Positions 16,948 to 25,659 are shown, counted from the first letter of the stretch. The stretch: DNA of 64,000 nt from Bacillota bacterium (GCA_023415795.1 JAEZJG010000022.1:186001-250000), one strand, 5' to 3'. Notes: generated from the sequence alone by a model not told the origin. Program-made: numbers and translations.

Positions 16948-17403
16948 ATGAAGTCAAAGCTAATAAATATATTTGCCATTTTCGGAACAGTATTCTTAAG
17001 CATAATACTTGCCTTCTTAACAGTATTGCTAATTGTAATATTGATTAGTTTGTTTTATAAGCAAGATACATCATTTTTTATACCATTAATATTATTAGTA
17101 CTAATGTTGATAATAGATGTGATACTTTTCAAAACTTTTACATGTAATATCGTAATAGCTATATGGAATCAAGATGGAAATTTAACAATTAAAACTGCGT
17201 TACGATATGTAAACTTATGCGTAAAGAACGTGAGATTATACGATAAAAGCAACGTATTGATTATTAAGGAATATACCGGTCATCATGTAACAAGAAGATA
17301 TATCTTATATAAGTTTTATTTTAAACAAGAGGATGTTGAAAAGTTTATTTTAACTATTTTTAAGCAAATCTCAGATATGAACATTAATATTAATCTTAAC
17401 TAG
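16948..17403 (+). CDS. AT-rich orphan membrane protein, unknown function
   Basis: 151 residues from the ATG at 16948. The first ~75 residues form two to three hydrophobic helices (IFAIFGTVFLSIILAFLTVL; PLILLVLMLIIDVILF); the C-terminal half is polar with no recognised domain. Base composition is strikingly AT-rich compared with all neighbours, with many ATA and TTA codons. It sits directly after the tRNA-Met terminator and before a dispersed-repeat cluster, a typical location for transferred DNA. I do not recognise the family and no clear RBS is visible. Confidence 0.55.
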   Translation: MKSKLINIFAIFGTVFLSIILAFLTVLLIVILISLFYKQDTSFFIPLILLVLMLIIDVILFKTFTCNIVIAIWNQDGNLTIKTALRYVNLCVKNVRLYDKSNVLIIKEYTGHHVTRRYILYKFYFKQEDVEKFILTIFKQISDMNININLN

Positions 17404-17439
17404 TAGACAGTAGGAAGCACAGGCACTGCTCACCCGTAC

Positions 17440-17660
17440 CGCTATCACGCCATGGGGATGCTTCGCTTCGCTCTGCATGACAGCGCGACGGAGGAAGTGC
17501 TTCGCCGTCTGCACCTCCCTAGCATCCGTCATTCCGAACGCAGTGAGGAATCCCCCAGACAAGCGCATGACCGTAGGATGCAACAGGCTATTGCTTGTCG
17601 TACCGCCATCACGCGCCGGGGGATGCTTCGCTTTGCTCTGCATGATAGCGCGCTGGATTA
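17440..17660. repeat. dispersed repeats (family A), duplicated module
   Basis: The 383-base gap 17404-17786 contains two direct copies of a module (ggatgcttcgcttcgctctg at 17456-17475 and ggatgcttcgctttgctctg at 17621-17640, each followed by catgayagcgcg). They flank a cattccgaacgcagtgagga block (~17530-17549). The same blocks occur in the opposite orientation near 5680-5800. Both strands give short spurious reading frames here; no gene is supported. Confidence 0.8.
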
Positions 17661-17786
17661 AGTCTGCACCGTCTTAGCCCTCCGTCTGCCATTTTCAACC
17701 GAATTTTTCAGTGTCAATCGAGTGCCAATAACAAGCAGAATATTTTCGCGCGGACGCGCAAAGCCTATTTTCATGGAGATAAATAT

Positions 17787-18731
17787 ATGGTGATCGGTAT
17801 ACCGAACGGTCTTCTTTTTTGCATATACGGCGAGTTTGCGCGCGCGTTTTTTACCGGACTGGGTGCACAGGTGATTGTGTCTCCCGCCACGGACAAAAGC
17901 ATATTGGATGCGGGCGTGCGCAGCTGCGAGAGTGAGGCGTGCTTGCCCGTTAAGCTGTTCTGCGGACACACCGCGTGGCTGTCGGGGCGGTGCGACGCCA
18001 TACTGGCGCCAAGGCTGATGCGCGTCACCAAACGCCAAAGCGTGTGCCCCATGTTCTGCGGTATCGCTGAGCTGGCGCGGCAGGCAGCTAATGGAACGCC
18101 GTTGATCGACACACCGCTGTATGACGCGGCGGGCAGCGGGCTGAAGACATGGGCGAGGCAGACGGCGCGCGCGGCGGGCGCAGGCAGCCGTTGGACGCAG
18201 GCATACGCGCAGGCTGTAGCGACGCAGCAGACTCAAGAAGCGGGCATCCGCGATACAGGCTACGCACACACCGTGGCGCTGATCGGACATGCCTACAACA
18301 TTTACGATAATTTTGTCAATATGAACCTGATCCGCAAGCTGCACGCGCTGGGTATAGGCGTGGTGACGCACGAGCGCGTCATCGAGGCGCATATCGACGC
18401 GCAAATGAGCGCTCTCACCAAGCCGCCGTTCTGGTATTACGCGCAGCGGTATTACGGCGCGGCGTTGCATCTGCTGACCAGCGGAATTGCAGAGGGCATC
18501 ATCTACGTGTCGGCATTCGGCTGTGGTGTAGATTCAGTGGTTGAGGCGCTGATACGCGACGCGACGCCTGCTTCTGCCATGATGACGCTGAAGCTGGACG
18601 AGCATACCGGCGAGGCGGGCTTCGATACACGGCTGGAGGCGTTTGCGGACATGCTGCAAAGGAGGAAGTGCATTGGTGCTGACCATACCCCGCTTGGGGA
18701 ATACGCATATAGCCATGCGGGCGCTGTGTGA
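17787..18731 (+). CDS. DUF2229-type 2-hydroxyacyl-CoA dehydratase-related protein, N-terminal part
   Basis: 314 residues resembling the DUF2229/HgdB-like segments found in large 'CoA-substrate-specific enzyme activase' proteins. Conserved features are MVIGIPNGLLFCIYGEFARA at the start and cysteine-rich motifs RSCESEACLPVKLFCGH (~48-64) and KRQSVCPMFCG (~86-96), suitable for binding an iron-sulfur cluster. It overlaps the next gene by 59 bases. In many Clostridia this unit and its two neighbours are domains of one very long protein; here they are three genes. The substrate is unknown. Confidence 0.75.
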   Translation: MVIGIPNGLLFCIYGEFARAFFTGLGAQVIVSPATDKSILDAGVRSCESEACLPVKLFCGHTAWLSGRCDAILAPRLMRVTKRQSVCPMFCGIAELARQAANGTPLIDTPLYDAAGSGLKTWARQTARAAGAGSRWTQAYAQAVATQQTQEAGIRDTGYAHTVALIGHAYNIYDNFVNMNLIRKLHALGIGVVTHERVIEAHIDAQMSALTKPPFWYYAQRYYGAALHLLTSGIAEGIIYVSAFGCGVDSVVEALIRDATPASAMMTLKLDEHTGEAGFDTRLEAFADMLQRRKCIGADHTPLGEYAYSHAGAV

Positions 18732-19755
18732 CGCGCTGGGCATTGGCTTTGTCGTGCCGGAGAACAACCGGACAATCATGCAGCGCGGCGCGGCGGTTGC
18801 GCCAGAGGACATGTGTCTGCCCTTCAAGATCATGATGGGCAACTTCATGGACGGTATTGAGCGTGGGGCGGACACTGTGTTGATTACGGGGAGCTGCGGT
18901 CCCTGCCGCTTCGGCGAATACGGTGAGCTGTTCGGCAGGCTGCTCAAAAAAGCAGGTTACCCGGCGGACGTGATTGTAATAGATTCTCCGTCTGAGATCG
19001 GCATAAAAACGCTGCTGAGCCGATTCGGACAGATCGGAAAGGCCAGCGGTGCTTCCAAGGCAGCCAAGCTGGCGGCACTGCGGCAAACCTACCGCATATT
19101 GGAGCAGGCGGACGCATTGGATGCTGCTGTCTACCGCACAGCCGGGTTCGAGGCGTGCCCCGGCGCGTGCGGGCGTGAGTTGGACGCATGCCGTTGCGAC
19201 ATGCTTGCGGGGCACGGTACGCACACGGCGCTGCATGCGCTGAAGGAACACCGCCGGAACCTGCGAAGCATCGCGCTGGACCCAGCGAAAACGCCGCTTC
19301 GGGTAGCCATAGCGGGAGAGGTTTATTCGATGTTTGAGCCGTACGCCAACCTTCATATCGAACAGCGGCTGATGCGCATGGGCGTGTCCACGCAGCGTCT
19401 GCTCACGCCCTCGTGGTGGCTGCGCGATCTTGCTATGAAGCCGCTGCACCTGAACTCGCCCGCGGTGAAGCGTGAATCCGCTCCGTTTCTTCCCGTCAGC
19501 GTGGGCGGACACGCGCGGGAAACCATCGCCCATGCTGTGAGCGCCAGAAAGGCGGGAATGGATGGCGTGATACAGATATTTCCGATGGGCTGCATGCCGG
19601 AGATCGTGGCCAAGGCGGCATTGCACGCCACGGGGCTGCCGCTGCTGACGCTGGTGGTGGATGAGATGACAGGGGATGCGGGATACGACACGCGCATCGA
19701 GGCATTTTTGGACATGTTGGAGGCACGGCGGAGGCAGGCGGCGTTATGGGCATAG
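18673..19755 (+). CDS. DUF2229/HgdB-like dehydratase-related protein, C-terminal part
   Basis: 360 residues if translation starts at the TTG at 18673, seven bases after AAAGGAGG (18658-18665); an in-frame start at 18643 would precede this RBS. Motifs are GNTHIAMRALCDALGI (~9-24), PEDMCLPFKIMMGN, GSCGPCRFGEYGELFG (~76-91) and GFEACPGACG. These cysteine-rich patterns are those of 2-hydroxyglutaryl-CoA dehydratase D-component-like proteins. It overlaps the upstream gene by 59 bases and the downstream activase by 10, so the three are translationally coupled. Confidence 0.75.
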   Translation: MVLTIPRLGNTHIAMRALCDALGIGFVVPENNRTIMQRGAAVAPEDMCLPFKIMMGNFMDGIERGADTVLITGSCGPCRFGEYGELFGRLLKKAGYPADVIVIDSPSEIGIKTLLSRFGQIGKASGASKAAKLAALRQTYRILEQADALDAAVYRTAGFEACPGACGRELDACRCDMLAGHGTHTALHALKEHRRNLRSIALDPAKTPLRVAIAGEVYSMFEPYANLHIEQRLMRMGVSTQRLLTPSWWLRDLAMKPLHLNSPAVKRESAPFLPVSVGGHARETIAHAVSARKAGMDGVIQIFPMGCMPEIVAKAALHATGLPLLTLVVDEMTGDAGYDTRIEAFLDMLEARRRQAALWA

Positions 19756-20735
19756 GCAGTAAACTGGCTCTGGGTATCGATGTGGGGTCCGTCAGCACCA
19801 ACCTTGTGGTAATGGACGAGAGCGGCAATGTGCTGGCGCGGCTGTATCTGTCCACCAGCGGCAGACCACTCAACGCTTTGCGTGACGGCATGGCACAGCT
19901 GGCGGCGCAGTTTGACGACGCGGACATCGGCTGCTGCGGCGTAACGGGCAGCGGTCGCCAGCTGGCAGCAGCGGTGGTGGGCGCAGACATCGTCAAGAAT
20001 GAGATCACCACGCACGCGGCGGCTGCCTGCCATATGCAGCCGGATGTACGTACGATACTCGAAATTGGCGGACAGGATTCCAAGATCATACATATCCAAG
20101 ACGGCTGCGTCACGGATTTTGCAATGAACACGGTATGTGCGGCGGGTACAGGCTCTTTCCTCGACAGACAAGCGCAGCGGTTGGGCATGCCCATCTCCGC
20201 GTTCGGCGAGTGCGCGCTGCGCAGCACATCGCCTGTGCGCATAGCGGGGCGGTGCGCGGTGTTCGCGGAGTCGGACATGATCAGCAAGCAGCAGGCGGGG
20301 CACCCCACCGAGGACATCGTGGCGGGCTTATGCGAAGCGTTGGTGCGCAACTATCTTAACAACCTTGCCAGCCACAAGAAGCCCGAACATCCTGTCGTTT
20401 TTCAAGGCGGAGTGGCGGCAAACGCCGGGATCGTGGCGGCATTCGAGCACGCGCTGGGTCTTCGCGTCATTGTGCCGCAGCACCATGACGTGATGGGGGC
20501 ATACGGTGCGGCATTGATGGCGCGCGAGGCCGACGGTGAGACCCGGTTTATGGGCTTTGGCTGTATGGCGGACGAGCTGCAGACGAAGGGCTTCGAGTGT
20601 GCGGGCTGTGCCAACCGCTGTGAGGTGGTGGCGCTGATGCGCGGCGGTGTACCTGCGGCTTACTGGGGCGACCGCTGCGGTAAGTGGAGCACAAAGAGTT
20701 TCGTAGTAGCAGACACCACATCTGCAGGCGCGTAA
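19746..20735 (+). CDS. BadF/BadG/BcrA/BcrD-family ATPase (acyl-CoA dehydratase activase)
   Basis: 329 residues with the ASKHA ATPase fold: phosphate-1 loop LGIDVGSVSTNLVVMD (~9-24), ILEIGGQDSKIIHI (~103-116), CAAGTGSFLDRQA (~129-141) and GRCAVFAESDMISKQQAG (~165-182). The cysteines in the last two motifs are the ones that ligate the [4Fe-4S] cluster at the dimer interface of HgdC-type activators. Such proteins use ATP to inject one electron into a partner dehydratase. The C-terminus ends soon after a second cysteine-rich patch (CAGCANRCEVV, ~283), unlike longer fusions. Confidence 0.88.
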   Translation: MGIGSKLALGIDVGSVSTNLVVMDESGNVLARLYLSTSGRPLNALRDGMAQLAAQFDDADIGCCGVTGSGRQLAAAVVGADIVKNEITTHAAAACHMQPDVRTILEIGGQDSKIIHIQDGCVTDFAMNTVCAAGTGSFLDRQAQRLGMPISAFGECALRSTSPVRIAGRCAVFAESDMISKQQAGHPTEDIVAGLCEALVRNYLNNLASHKKPEHPVVFQGGVAANAGIVAAFEHALGLRVIVPQHHDVMGAYGAALMAREADGETRFMGFGCMADELQTKGFECAGCANRCEVVALMRGGVPAAYWGDRCGKWSTKSFVVADTTSAGA

Positions 20736-20997
20736 GCTCTGCGCGTCTATTAACAACCCAACTCCTGCCCAGACCATCATTGCGAGCACTAGCGAAAAAT
20801 ATTCCGCTGCAACATCATGACCGTGGATGCTTAAGCGCCCCTCTTTTCATCATCAGAGACCATTGTAGTTTAACAAATATGAACAGAGAATGAAAAATAG
20901 CCTGTGTGCGATTGTGAATTTAAGATACCCATGGTAATATTAATATCGTCTTCAAAAGCGTGTTTTACCGCGCGGTTTGAGACGGTCGGGAGAGGGT

Positions 20998-21864
20998 ATG
21001 TTCGGATACGTACAGCCTTTGAAGCCGGAGCTGAAGGTGAAGGAGCTGGAAGCCTACAAGGGATATTACTGCGGCTTGTGCAAGGCGATTCGGGATAAAT
21101 ACACACACGCAGCGCGTTTTATGCTAAACTACGACTGCGCTGTGCTGTCGATGCTGCTGTCGTCGATGAGCGGCGAAGGTTTGACGGTGGCTCAGGAACG
21201 GTGTGCAGCCAGTCCCGTGAAGAAGAAAACGGTGGTGCATGCACGTGAGGCACAGTACGCTGCCACGGTAAACGTCCTACTGGGTTGCGCCAAGCTTGCG
21301 GACAACGCAACGGATGAGCACAGCGTTTCGAGCGCGGCTCTCTCACTGTTGTATCGGCGGGTGATGCGCCAGGCAGAGAAGGACGAGCCGGCGCTGGCGG
21401 CGGAGTTTCGTGACAGGCTGGCGGTTTTGCGAGCGCAGGAGAAGGGGAAATGTCGAGAAGTGGATGCTGTTGCCGCCGAATTTGGGCGTCTTCTGTCTGC
21501 GGTTTTCGCGTCTGCGCCGTATGATTTTATCGACAACAGTGCAAAGCAGGCTCTGTCGCATTTTGGGTATCATCTGGGACGCTGGATATATATCGCGGAT
21601 GCGGTTAACGATATTGAGAAGGACCACAAAACGGGCAGCTATAACGTGTATCTGCTGCGGTCGCCGGGAGAACCCGCGCAGGTGCGCAGGGTGATAGAAG
21701 AGGAAGCAAGGTTCAACCTGCACATCTCATTGTCTGAGGCGTGCAAGGCCTATGAGCTGCTGGATATTAAAAGAGATAAGCCGCTGCTGGATAACATCAT
21801 GTATCTGGGGCTCGCTAAAAAAACGGAGGATGTCTTGAAAGGGGAAAAGAATGGATCCGTATAA
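20998..21864 (+). CDS. DUF5685-family protein
   Basis: 288 residues from the ATG at 20998 (MFGYVQPLKPELKVKELEAY), with GGGAGAGGG just upstream; an earlier in-frame start is not supported. The N-terminal GYYCGLCKAI (~23-32), the YDC in MLNYDCAVLSMLL and the later IYIADAVNDIEKDHKTGSYN segment are typical of this uncharacterised helical family, which is commonly encoded next to a DnaJ-domain gene in Clostridia, as here. Function is unknown. It overlaps the next gene by 14 bases. The 262-base gap before it shows no gene. Confidence 0.75.
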   Translation: MFGYVQPLKPELKVKELEAYKGYYCGLCKAIRDKYTHAARFMLNYDCAVLSMLLSSMSGEGLTVAQERCAASPVKKKTVVHAREAQYAATVNVLLGCAKLADNATDEHSVSSAALSLLYRRVMRQAEKDEPALAAEFRDRLAVLRAQEKGKCREVDAVAAEFGRLLSAVFASAPYDFIDNSAKQALSHFGYHLGRWIYIADAVNDIEKDHKTGSYNVYLLRSPGEPAQVRRVIEEEARFNLHISLSEACKAYELLDIKRDKPLLDNIMYLGLAKKTEDVLKGEKNGSV

Positions 21865-22483
21865 GGTGTTGGGGGTCAATACGTCCGCAACGGATGCCGA
21901 GATAAAAAGCGCGTACCGCAATCTGGCAAAGAAGTATCATCCGGACAGGTATCGGGGGCACGATCTTGAGGATTTGGCGGGAGAGCGGCTCAAGGAGATC
22001 AACGAAGCGTACGATATAATCCAGAAGGAGCGCCAAAATAGCGGCTATCGCCAGAGCTACGGCAGCGAGCAGTCGTACAGTGGCTCCTCGTCTTCAAACT
22101 CATCGTACAGCGGCGGTTCCTCGCAGTTTACCGACGTGCGGCGGGCGCTGCAGGCGGGAGATTTGACCCGTGCCGATGCGATGCTGGACGCCATCACCAA
22201 CCGTAACGCGGAGTGGCATTACCTAAAGGGTATGGTGCTGCTGCGCAAGGGCTGGTATGACGGCGCGCGCCAGCATTTTGCCACTGCCAACAGCATGGAT
22301 CCATCGAACGCGGAATACGCACAGGCGTTCCAGTCGATCAACAGGAACGCAACGGGCTATGGTCAGCAGTTTTACGGCAACCAGCAGGCTGGCGGTTCTA
22401 ATATGTGCAGTATTTGCAGCGGACTGCTGTGCGCAGACTGTTGCTGCGAATGTGCCGGGGGAGACTGCATACCCTGCTGCTAA
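21851..22483 (+). CDS. J-domain (DnaJ-like) protein with cysteine-rich tail
   Basis: 210 residues. A J-domain occupies residues 1-65 with the HPD motif at KKYHPDRY (~30-37), which stimulates Hsp70 ATPase. A low-complexity Ser/Tyr/Gly linker (~70-95) leads into a TPR-like helical region (~98-165; LTRADAMLDAITNRNAEWHY). The tail holds about ten cysteines in ~25 residues (CSICSGLLCADCC...CIPCC) and may bind metal. It lacks the DnaJ Gly/Phe and zinc-finger domains, so it is a specialised co-chaperone. It is operonic with DUF5685. Confidence 0.85.
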   Translation: MDPYKVLGVNTSATDAEIKSAYRNLAKKYHPDRYRGHDLEDLAGERLKEINEAYDIIQKERQNSGYRQSYGSEQSYSGSSSSNSSYSGGSSQFTDVRRALQAGDLTRADAMLDAITNRNAEWHYLKGMVLLRKGWYDGARQHFATANSMDPSNAEYAQAFQSINRNATGYGQQFYGNQQAGGSNMCSICSGLLCADCCCECAGGDCIPCC

Positions 22484-22505
22484 ATTGAAGACAGGAGGAT
22501 AGCCT

Positions 22506-23033
22506 ATGCCAAGATTTAAGCGCACCGCACACCGTGTCAGCCTTACGGCCATGTTTGCCGCCATGTCGTTGCTTTTTCTGTATCTGGCGGCGATACTGCC
22601 CACGATGCGCCTCGCAATGTTCTTTTTAAGCTCCATATTCATTATGGGACTGATAGTCGAGGAGGAACTTGGGCTTGCCTTTCTGATGTATGTCACCGTG
22701 TCTGCGCTGGGTATGCTGTTCCTAATGCCGCACATCGTTTACGTGCTGCCCTATGTGATATTCTTCGGTCACTACGGAATTGGAAAATATTACATAGAAA
22801 TGCGTATCAAGGACAAGGTGGTGCGCTACATCGTGAAGCTGCTGTATTATAACGTGGCGCTGGTGCTGATCTATCTGGTGGCGCGGGCTGCGCTGGCCGA
22901 GATGCTGGACGCACTGCCCATATGGGCGCTGATACTTGTCGCCGAGGCTGCCTTTGTGGTGTTCGACTACGTGTTCACCAAGGTGACGGCCTACTACTTT
23001 AACAACATCCGCCGATATCTGATGAAGGATTGA
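22506..23033 (+). CDS. conserved membrane protein, unknown function
   Basis: 175 residues with about five membrane helices (first ~13-32; others near 37-80 and 110-160), a short cytoplasmic start (MPRFKRTAHRVSL) and a basic end. The overall look is like small ECF-transporter S-component-like or biosynthetic membrane proteins, but no diagnostic motif is visible. It begins 22 bases after the J-domain gene with AGGAGG upstream, so it is probably the third gene of the DUF5685-dnaJ operon. Confidence 0.65.
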   Translation: MPRFKRTAHRVSLTAMFAAMSLLFLYLAAILPTMRLAMFFLSSIFIMGLIVEEELGLAFLMYVTVSALGMLFLMPHIVYVLPYVIFFGHYGIGKYYIEMRIKDKVVRYIVKLLYYNVALVLIYLVARAALAEMLDALPIWALILVAEAAFVVFDYVFTKVTAYYFNNIRRYLMKD

Positions 23034-23039
23034 CTGGCT

Positions 23040-23729
23040 TTAGCCCTTATCATGCGTGGCGGCGGCACTCCCGGAGATGGGGATGACTTCACCCAGATAC
23101 GTGGGCAGCGGACGGAACAAATTCACACAAAAGAAATCTTTGACGCGCGCCAGGCTTTCCCGGAACGCGTCTTTTGTTTCGTTGCCGTACAGACGCGGGT
23201 TGGAGTTGACGCCGCTGGCATCCAGCCCCAGCTGCCGCGCAATATATACGGCGCGTGAGAGGTGAAACTGCTGCGATACGATGATGACGCTTTTCACCCC
23301 GAACACATCGCGTGCGCGGTACAGGCTTTCGTAGGTGGAGAACCCCGCGTGATCGAGGAAGATGACGTCCTCTGGGACGCCCTGCGCCACCGCATAGTCC
23401 TTCATGGAGTTCACCTCGTCGTAGTCCGTCTGTCCGTGATCGCCGGAAAACAGCAGACGGCTTGTCTTGCCGTCCTCATAGAGCCGTATGGCGTAGTCCA
23501 CGCGATCCTGTAAAACGGGGGAGAGCTGATCGTTGCCGTACACCAAAGCACCCGGCACCAGCACGCAGTCCGCAGAGGCCAGCTGTGCCGTGTCGTCAAT
23601 GCTGCTGATGTACGGCGCGGCGGCACCAACAACCACGGCGTTGAGTATTGCGATAACCGCCGCAGCCAGTACCGCCAGACCGCCGAGCGTCAGCAGTGCC
23701 CGCTTACGTGTGATGCGAAGTTTCACCAT
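23040..23729 (-). CDS. SanA/YdcF-like DUF218 membrane protein
   Basis: 229 residues: an N-terminal membrane helix (~12-33) and an extracytoplasmic DUF218 domain with the family motifs CVLVPGALVYGNDQLSPVL (~55-73), LLFSGDHG (~92-99) and SVIIVSQQFHLSRAVYIA (~146-163). SanA proteins affect envelope permeability and vancomycin sensitivity in other bacteria; the biochemical activity is not settled. It is convergent with the membrane gene upstream (6 bases apart) and follows the gene at 23754-24929 on the same strand by 24 bases. Confidence 0.85.
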   Translation of the reverse strand: MVKLRITRKRALLTLGGLAVLAAAVIAILNAVVVGAAAPYISSIDDTAQLASADCVLVPGALVYGNDQLSPVLQDRVDYAIRLYEDGKTSRLLFSGDHGQTDYDEVNSMKDYAVAQGVPEDVIFLDHAGFSTYESLYRARDVFGVKSVIIVSQQFHLSRAVYIARQLGLDASGVNSNPRLYGNETKDAFRESLARVKDFFCVNLFRPLPTYLGEVIPISGSAAATHDKG

Positions 23730-23753
23730 ACGATCTCCTTGTTACGGCTATTG

Positions 23754-24929
23754 TTACTCGACGTCCTGCATCTTCTGAATATAGTAGCCACCCTTGCGAA
23801 CCACATCAAACTGCTGCGTCAAGGTTTCCATCGCGCCGGTATCGTCCGGGCTGGTAAAGTCGATAGCGGTAAACACCTTGGTGTTTTCAAAATACGTGTA
23901 GCTGGTGACGGTGGTGGGTGTGAGCGCCTTGTCGGCGATAAAGGCAGTGATCTCGTCTGCGGTACTGCTGCGCCCAATGCCCTGTGTTTTGGCGTCGGCA
24001 ATAGCATCGCCCATCAGCAAATATGCGGTTTCGCTGGCTATACGACCATTATCCATCTGCTTAACCGCCACCATAGCTAGCAGCTCCGCTCCGTCGCCCG
24101 AGGGTACGAACGTGGCTTCCACACGCTGCTGCGGCGAGAGGTGTAGCACAATGTAGAATTGCTGTGTGGAACCGTCCGTCGCGGTGTAGTCGAATGGATA
24201 CTCCGCGCGGTCCTTTGTGTACGAGATGTCCGATAGGTTGTCCACGCCCTTGGAAATGCTTAGTGTTCCGGCAGCTTCGTCGTATTTGTATGTGCGCACC
24301 GGCACGCCGTTGCGGTCCTCCAGCAAGCCGGGATTGTAAGCGAGACGCTTCAGGCTCACACCATCTCTGGTGACCGTACCGTCTGCCGACTCGGTATAGT
24401 GTTCACGGCGGATAAAGCTGCCGTCGGCACCCGGCTCTCCCGTCAGCCGTGAGGTTGCTTCAAAATAGGTCAGCGTTTTTTCGCCGTCCGCCTGATCCAC
24501 GATGCCCATCACGTGTCCGTCGGCGGTCTGTATCATGTAGGTGCCGTCCTCGGTAATCATGTCCTTGAGCGCCTGCGGTTCGAGCAGGGCAGGTTTTATC
24601 AGCGTCAGCGGCAGCACCACGGCGGCAGCCAGCACCAACGCGAGTGCGCACAGCTTCAGCGCGGTCGCGGTGTTCAGCGTAGCGGTGCGCTTGCGAAACT
24701 CCGTTTTTGCGATACGCTTGCCTTCAGCCTTGTCCAGTTCTGCAACCGCCTCGCAGCTGTCGCAAACTGTCTCGTAGCGGCTGCCCAACGGAATGAGACT
24801 GATGAAGAAGATGACGACAAAGCGCGTGATGCGCACCAGCCTGTAGATATAACCCTCCGTGCATCCTGCACAGCCCTCGCCGTTGAAACGGCCCAACTCC
24901 TGACGAACTTCCTTGACACCGAATATCAT
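23754..24929 (-). CDS. zinc-ribbon membrane protein with large extracytoplasmic domain, unknown
   Basis: 391 residues. The N-terminus carries two cysteine pairs (CAGC ~19-22 and CDSC ~56-59) that could form a zinc ribbon around a hydrophobic stretch (RFVVIFFISLIPLG). A second membrane helix (~90-112) precedes a ~280-residue, beta-rich extracytoplasmic region without a recognised domain. It probably forms a two-gene operon with the SanA-like gene downstream. Function is unknown; a sensor or envelope role is a guess. Confidence 0.6.
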   Translation of the reverse strand: MIFGVKEVRQELGRFNGEGCAGCTEGYIYRLVRITRFVVIFFISLIPLGSRYETVCDSCEAVAELDKAEGKRIAKTEFRKRTATLNTATALKLCALALVLAAAVVLPLTLIKPALLEPQALKDMITEDGTYMIQTADGHVMGIVDQADGEKTLTYFEATSRLTGEPGADGSFIRREHYTESADGTVTRDGVSLKRLAYNPGLLEDRNGVPVRTYKYDEAAGTLSISKGVDNLSDISYTKDRAEYPFDYTATDGSTQQFYIVLHLSPQQRVEATFVPSGDGAELLAMVAVKQMDNGRIASETAYLLMGDAIADAKTQGIGRSSTADEITAFIADKALTPTTVTSYTYFENTKVFTAIDFTSPDDTGAMETLTQQFDVVRKGGYYIQKMQDVE

Positions 24930-25033
24930 CGCAAACCTCGCTTATCTTTTGTTGGGGATAACACGATTATAACACACATGTTCGCGCATGTCCGTGAATA
25001 ATATGGTACAAATAAACAAAGGGGGGCGGCCAA

Positions 25034-25360
25034 TTGCCATTGTATCCGCTGAAATTTGCTTTTTCTACCGAAAAAGGCGACAGGGTTGAGGCCGTGGTGA
25101 CCGCGCCGGTTGAGCGGCGGTGCATATTGCACGGCACGGTGTACGACGCGGGCGGCGGCAAGCTGGCAGACGCGGTGGTGCGTCTGTTCGTCTGCGACGA
25201 CGATCGTTTGCTACCGGCGGGGGACACGTTTACGGACGGGGACGGCGAGTTTGTGCTGGGGCCGCTGGATGCAGACAAACGTTTCGTTGCCAAGGTGTAC
25301 ACCGGCGGCGTGATGCTGCGCGAGGTGACGATACGCCCCGGTCGTAAGAAGCGTGGATAG
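25034..25360 (+). CDS. small carboxypeptidase-regulatory-like (CNA-B/SpaA-type) domain protein
   Basis: 108 residues from a TTG at 25034, with AAAGGGGGG about 8 bases upstream and no better start. Almost the whole protein is one beta-sandwich: LHGTVYDAGGGKLADAVVRL (~32-51), then TDGDGEFVLGPL (~67-78) and YTGGVMLREVTI. This is the pattern of carboxypeptidase regulatory-like domains. There is no signal peptide or sortase motif. A stand-alone domain of this kind is common in sporeforming Clostridia; function is unknown. Confidence 0.65.
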   Translation: MPLYPLKFAFSTEKGDRVEAVVTAPVERRCILHGTVYDAGGGKLADAVVRLFVCDDDRLLPAGDTFTDGDGEFVLGPLDADKRFVAKVYTGGVMLREVTIRPGRKKRG

Positions 25361-25404
25361 CAGGAAATTTCAATCGGCATTTTTATTGACTGGCTCAGAA
25401 GGCT

Positions 25405-25515
25405 GACACAGGTCTATGAGAGTGGAGGCTCTGCCTCCACTCCACCGCTTAAGGGGCATTGCCCCTTAAGAATCCCACTAAAAATGCCAGATTCATGGCA
25501 TTTTTTTATTTATAT
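25405..25515. repeat. dispersed palindromic repeat (family B), copy 2
   Basis: Contains hairpins ggaggctctgcctcc (25425-25439) and aaggggcattgcccctt (25452-25468), then aatcccactaaaaatgcc and ggcattttttt. The reverse complement reproduces 3195-3280 in the same order. The 299-base gap 25361-25659 otherwise shows only short T-rich stretches and no gene. Confidence 0.65.
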
Positions 25516-25659
25516 TCTACTTTTTCTTAAAAGAAAAGTGGTCCGGGGGCAGAGTCCCTGGAAATGGGTCGTCACTAAGCTGCGCCTGTTTATTGACAGG
25601 CTTTTTTATTTCCTATATCGTTGAGGTATCAAAATAGCGGCAGGCTTTGCGGAGGAATC

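Noticed and set aside
17371..17643. Open frame of MQSEAKHP/GMTDA type
   Set aside because: It is made entirely of dispersed family-A repeat DNA, and similar frames recur wherever the repeat occurs.
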